Source of the DNA: Pseudomonas gingeri
GTDB taxonomy: Bacteria > Pseudomonadota > Gammaproteobacteria > Pseudomonadales > Pseudomonadaceae
Length of the DNA stretch: 64,000 nucleotides
Direction: 5' to 3'
Assembly: GCF_013385635.1 (NCBI RefSeq)
Contig: NZ_JACAPR010000013.1
Coordinates: 62,001 to 126,000 of the forward strand
A model generated the notes under the pieces. It saw only the letters and a list, made by a program, of their open reading frames with translations, did not search any database and was not told where the DNA came from. How positions within the stretch are numbered: position 1 is the stretch's first letter; the number at the start of each line of letters is the position of its first letter. A program made the translations under genes and the position numbers. Positions 60,643-64,000 of the stretch are shown here, piece after piece.

Positions 60643-62351
60643 CGAACGGACGACTCCTCTGCACTGACGGCACCCGGCGCATCGGCAACGATCTGGCCGG
60701 TGTCGAGCTTGATGCAACGATCGGCCAGGGAGAAATAACGGTCATCATGGGTGATCACCAGCACGGCCTTGCCTCGGGCCTTGAGGTCCGGCAGCAGGCT
60801 TTTGTAGAACACCTCCTTGAAAGCCGGGTCCTGGTCCGCCGCCCATTCGTCGAAGACGTAGAAGGCCCGGTCTTCAAGCAGTGCCACCAGCAAGGCCAGG
60901 CGCTTGCGCTGGCCCTGGGACAGGTTGAGGGTAGTGAACGCACCGTCCGCGATACTCACCTTGTGTTCCAGTTGCAGCGCCTTGAGCAAGGCCCGGGCCT
61001 GGGGCTCCAGGTGCGGCGGCATCACCCCCAGCAGCGTGTCGAACAGGAAGAAATCGCTGAACACCGTGGAAAAGCGCTGGCGATAGGCATCGCGCGTCGC
61101 CGCCTCGACCGGCCCGCCGTCCAGCAGCACGCTGCCGCCCTCGCCCTCATACAGCCCCACCAGCAGCTTGGCCAGGGTGGTCTTGCCGCTGCCGTTGCCG
61201 CCGATCAGGTAGGTGATCTCCCCCGGCGAGAACGTCAGGTCAACGGGGCCGAGCATGAAATAGCTGTTTTCCTTTTCACGAAAGTAACGGTGCGTCAGGC
61301 CGCGCAATTCGATGCGCTGGAAGGCGCTGTCACCGCCCTGCTCGCCCGCGATCTCGGCCGGCAACTGCACCTCCAGCCGGGCGATCCGCTCCAGGGCAAT
61401 GCGCGCCGAGCCCAGGGTCGGCAACGCCGCCAGCAGGCCTTCGATCGGCAGGATCATGTAGAGGAAGATCATCGCGTAGCCGGACATCACCTGGTGGTCG
61501 ACGCCATAGGTGCGCGACAGCACGAACAGCGTCAGGCCGACAAAGGCGAACAGGATCAGGTTGCCCCAGCTCGACGCCGCGCTGAACAGCACATAACCCA
61601 GAGTCCGTTGCACCCGCACCGACTCGATATGCGGCGCCAGCGTGTCGTCGATAAAGGTACGACGGCGGGAACGGTGCAGCTTGAGCTCCTTGGCGCCGTC
61701 GAACAGTGCGCGGAACTGCTGGATCAGGTCATCCTCGCGCTGCCGTGACCCGCGCAGATGCTCCAGGGCCCGGCTGTTGACCAGCAGGAAGCCCGCCGCA
61801 CCGATGGCGATGGCCAGCAGCGCGAACAGCAGGATCTGCCAGGACAACCAGCCCAGGTAGGCCAGGCAGCCGATGATCACCGTGCTCTGCATCATGATGG
61901 TCGGCAGGTTGATGAACAGCACCACCAGCGTGTCCAGGTCGCCGGTCAGGATCGCCAGGGGGCGTCCGCCGCCGTAGCGCTCCAGATGAGCATAGGAGGC
62001 GTTGGCGATATGCCGGATGGTACGCAGGCGCACGCTGGCCTTGGCCCTCTGTCCGAGGTACATGAACAGGGTCTGTGACAGCAGCCGCAACAGCAGCACG
62101 GCGATCCCCAGCAGCATGAAGCGCAGACCCAGCGCACCCAGCTCATCACCCTGGGCCGACAGCGCCTGATTGATCAGCGCCACCATGGCGGCACTGCCGA
62201 AGCCACTGAGCAGGCTCGCCATGCCCGCGAGCAAAAGCCAGCCGCGCGCGCCCTGGAGCATGTCCAGCAACAACGCGAACGGTGTACTGGAGTCTCCTGG
62301 CCGGATATCGAGGCCAGGAGTCGAGGGGTTGGATTGTCTGGTCGGCGTCAT
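60639..62351 (-). CDS. PvdE/SyrD-type cyclic-peptide ABC exporter
   Basis: A 570-residue half-transporter. Six membrane helices (about residues 25-330) are followed by an ATPase domain with Walker A GGNGSGKTT, signature LSQGQRKRLALL and Walker B FYVFDEWAADQDP, the wording peculiar to the cyclic-peptide transporter family. PvdE exports a pyoverdine precursor and SyrD exports syringomycin. It lies between the receptor and the importer ATPase genes (4-bp overlap with the latter), so it may export a peptide siderophore that the neighbouring importer takes back. Confidence 0.88.
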   Translation of the reverse strand: MTPTRQSNPSTPGLDIRPGDSSTPFALLLDMLQGARGWLLLAGMASLLSGFGSAAMVALINQALSAQGDELGALGLRFMLLGIAVLLLRLLSQTLFMYLGQRAKASVRLRTIRHIANASYAHLERYGGGRPLAILTGDLDTLVVLFINLPTIMMQSTVIIGCLAYLGWLSWQILLFALLAIAIGAAGFLLVNSRALEHLRGSRQREDDLIQQFRALFDGAKELKLHRSRRRTFIDDTLAPHIESVRVQRTLGYVLFSAASSWGNLILFAFVGLTLFVLSRTYGVDHQVMSGYAMIFLYMILPIEGLLAALPTLGSARIALERIARLEVQLPAEIAGEQGGDSAFQRIELRGLTHRYFREKENSYFMLGPVDLTFSPGEITYLIGGNGSGKTTLAKLLVGLYEGEGGSVLLDGGPVEAATRDAYRQRFSTVFSDFFLFDTLLGVMPPHLEPQARALLKALQLEHKVSIADGAFTTLNLSQGQRKRLALLVALLEDRAFYVFDEWAADQDPAFKEVFYKSLLPDLKARGKAVLVITHDDRYFSLADRCIKLDTGQIVADAPGAVSAEESSVR

Positions 62352-62357
62352 GGGTTA

Positions 62358-64000
62358 TCAGTACTTCACCCGCAGGGTCAGCGTGGCATTGCGGGGATCG
62401 CCATACAGGCCGTAGTAGTTGGAAGGCACCCGCGCATAGTAGGTACGGTCCAGCAGATTGTTCATGTTCAGGGCCAGGTCCAGGTGTTCGTCGATCTTGT
62501 AGCCGATCAGGCCGTCCACCACCGCATAACCGCCCTGGTAGCTGACTTCATTGCGGGTGGTGCGACTCTGGGCACGAACACCGCCGCCGACACGCCAGTT
62601 GTTCAGGGTGTCACCCTCGAAGTGGTAGGTGTTCCAGAGCTTGAGCATGTGCTTGGGTTCTTCCGGGTCCTGGATACTGCCATCGCTGGCCGCCGCCCCC
62701 AGCAACCGGGTCTGCAGGTAGGTGTAGCCGGCCTGTACATCCCAGTTCGGCAGCACCTTGCCAGTGACTTGCGCCTCGAAACCGCTGCTGCGGGCCTTGC
62801 CCTGGGCCAACCAGCGGCCGGGGTTGGCGTCGTCGGCCACCGGACGGTTCTGGTCGTCGATCTGGAACACTGCCAGCGAGGCGCCGAGGCGGCCGTCGAG
62901 GAAGTCGCTCTTGAGGCCGACTTCGGCCTGGTGGCCGGTACGTGGCTTGAGCACACTGCCGCTGGCGGTGGTCTGGAAGGCCTGGGACGGCGTGAAGATA
63001 TCCGAGTAGCTGGCGTACGCCGACAGCCAGGAGTTCACACCGTAGACCACACCAGCATAGGGGGTGAACTTGTTCTGGTCGGGGTCGTCGACCGTCGCCC
63101 CGTTCGACGGCAGCAGGTTCTGCCGCGAGCTTTCATAGTGGTTCTGGCGACCGCCGAGGATTAGCGACAAGTCGTCCACCGGCTTGAAGGTGACCTGTCC
63201 ATAGACGCCGTATTGGCGGGTGTCGGAGGTGGTACCAAAGCTGTAGGGAATATCAGTGTTGGGCACATTTATGTTGTCGATGTCGACCACCCCGCCACTG
63301 GTGCCGCCCGACAGGCTGTGTTGGTGGCTCTCGGCATAGTTGACCCCGAGCATCAGCTCATGGGTGCGGCCGAACAACTCGAACGGGCCGTTGACATAAG
63401 AGTCGACGCCGACCCAGCGATAACGGTCCTGCTGGCGCTGCAGCCAGTAGTCGGCGGAGCGATCGGGATTGACCTGGCCGTCGATGTAGCCGTACTTGGA
63501 ACTGACCTCCGAAGTGCGGTAGTTGATCGCCGTACGGTTCTGCCAACCATTGCCGAAGCGGTGCACCAGATCGGCATAGATTTCGGTCATGTCGGTGTCG
63601 GCGTAGCTCCAGTCGGTGCCGTAGAAGCCCGAGCGTTTCGAATCGACAAAACGACCGTTGGTGAACGTCGACAAGCCGTAATCCACGCCATTCAGGTTGA
63701 TTTTCTGCTGGGCCATGCCAACCGTCAGCTCGGTGTCCGGATCCAGGTCAAAGGCGAGCGAACCGTAGATCAGCCCCTGGCCGGTCTTACCGTCGTCCTG
63801 GAAGCTTCGTTCATCGCGACCGCTGAAACCCAGGCGCCCCTTGATAGTGCCGCTGTCGTTCAGCGGCCCGGTGACATCCCATTCGGTGCGGTAGCTGTCC
63901 CAGGAGCCGGCCGACACCGCGCCGCTCAGGCCGAACACATCCTGGGGACGCTTGCGTACCAGGTTGACCGTACCGCCGGGATTGCCGAAGCCTTGCAGCA
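62358..64000 (-). CDS. TonB-dependent siderophore receptor (partial, runs off right end)
   Basis: The visible 547 codons comprise the end of the plug domain and the whole beta-barrel. The right edge reads QGFGNPGGTVNLVRKRPQ, the conserved plug segment of FhuE/FpvA-type receptors, and the barrel ends ATLTLRVKY with a terminal aromatic. The signal peptide, TonB box and plug start lie beyond 64000. It should bind a ferric siderophore, probably a hydroxamate or lipopeptide type given the FhuBCD-like importer beside it. It ends 6 bp before the exporter gene. Confidence 0.9.
   Translation of the reverse strand, partial: LQGFGNPGGTVNLVRKRPQDVFGLSGAVSAGSWDSYRTEWDVTGPLNDSGTIKGRLGFSGRDERSFQDDGKTGQGLIYGSLAFDLDPDTELTVGMAQQKINLNGVDYGLSTFTNGRFVDSKRSGFYGTDWSYADTDMTEIYADLVHRFGNGWQNRTAINYRTSEVSSKYGYIDGQVNPDRSADYWLQRQQDRYRWVGVDSYVNGPFELFGRTHELMLGVNYAESHQHSLSGGTSGGVVDIDNINVPNTDIPYSFGTTSDTRQYGVYGQVTFKPVDDLSLILGGRQNHYESSRQNLLPSNGATVDDPDQNKFTPYAGVVYGVNSWLSAYASYSDIFTPSQAFQTTASGSVLKPRTGHQAEVGLKSDFLDGRLGASLAVFQIDDQNRPVADDANPGRWLAQGKARSSGFEAQVTGKVLPNWDVQAGYTYLQTRLLGAAASDGSIQDPEEPKHMLKLWNTYHFEGDTLNNWRVGGGVRAQSRTTRNEVSYQGGYAVVDGLIGYKIDEHLDLALNMNNLLDRTYYARVPSNYYGLYGDPRNATLTLRVKY

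Overview
The window reads as chromosomal DNA of a Pseudomonas of the fluorescens complex. It is GC-rich and carries four copies of a ~108-bp REP-type inverted element beginning GATCGTTCCCACGC. It also has an MvaT-family xenogeneic silencer, ahpC/ahpF, hpd and a pel exopolysaccharide operon preceded by a pelX-like epimerase, as described in P. protegens. No tRNA, rRNA, CRISPR or complete insertion sequence was seen.

Layout. 0-6.4 kb: a 28-codon candidate peptide, a DUF2790 secreted protein, then an IclR regulator divergent from a three-gene MFS/HlyD/OMF efflux operon, with a perfect 7-bp inverted repeat between them, and a YhhY/AaaT-like acetyltransferase. 6.4-19.6 kb (minus strand): pelX-pelABCDEFG, the Pel synthesis and export machine. 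PelD keeps an RxxD c-di-GMP I-site, and FleQ-box-like sequences lie upstream of pelX. 20.1-43.0 kb (minus strand): a two-partner secretion (TPS) locus. It has a ~4,156-residue filamentous-haemagglutinin-type TpsA, a short gene fusing a Phd/YefM-like antitoxin fold to an IS5-type transposase N-terminal domain (DUF772), TpsB, then ExbB (with DUF2341 and LamG-like ectodomain), ExbD, a TonB-like protein, a putative porin, a periplasmic coiled-coil protein, a YbjN protein, a parvulin and a LysR regulator. 43.3-44.4 kb: a DING/PstS-like phosphate-binding protein. 44.8-52.2 kb: DUF1345 membrane protein, hpd, DMT exporter with LysR partner, CSS-EAL phosphodiesterase, MvaT-family protein, glyoxalase I. 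52.4-54.6 kb: ahpF and ahpC. 54.8-56.9 kb: tyrosine recombinase divergent from a KfrA-type coiled-coil DNA-binding protein. 56.9-64.0 kb: FhuB-, FhuD- and FhuC-like iron-hydroxamate importer, a PvdE/SyrD-type cyclic-peptide ABC exporter, and a TonB-dependent siderophore receptor that runs off the right end.

How it fits together. Much of the window is surface biology: Pel matrix, a giant adhesin with its own secretion pore, and c-di-GMP inputs (PelD and an EAL enzyme). The most unusual unit is the TPS locus. Its TpsA/TpsB pair is followed without obvious interruption by a private ExbB-ExbD-TonB energy module with a carbohydrate-binding-like ectodomain, plus a porin, a chaperone-like parvulin and other periplasmic proteins. 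This suggests that secretion, release or anchoring of the adhesin may be coupled to proton-motive force. That coupling is inference; the gene content and order are seen directly. The right-hand siderophore genes, with a peptide exporter next to a hydroxamate importer, suggest a peptide-siderophore locus continuing past the window.
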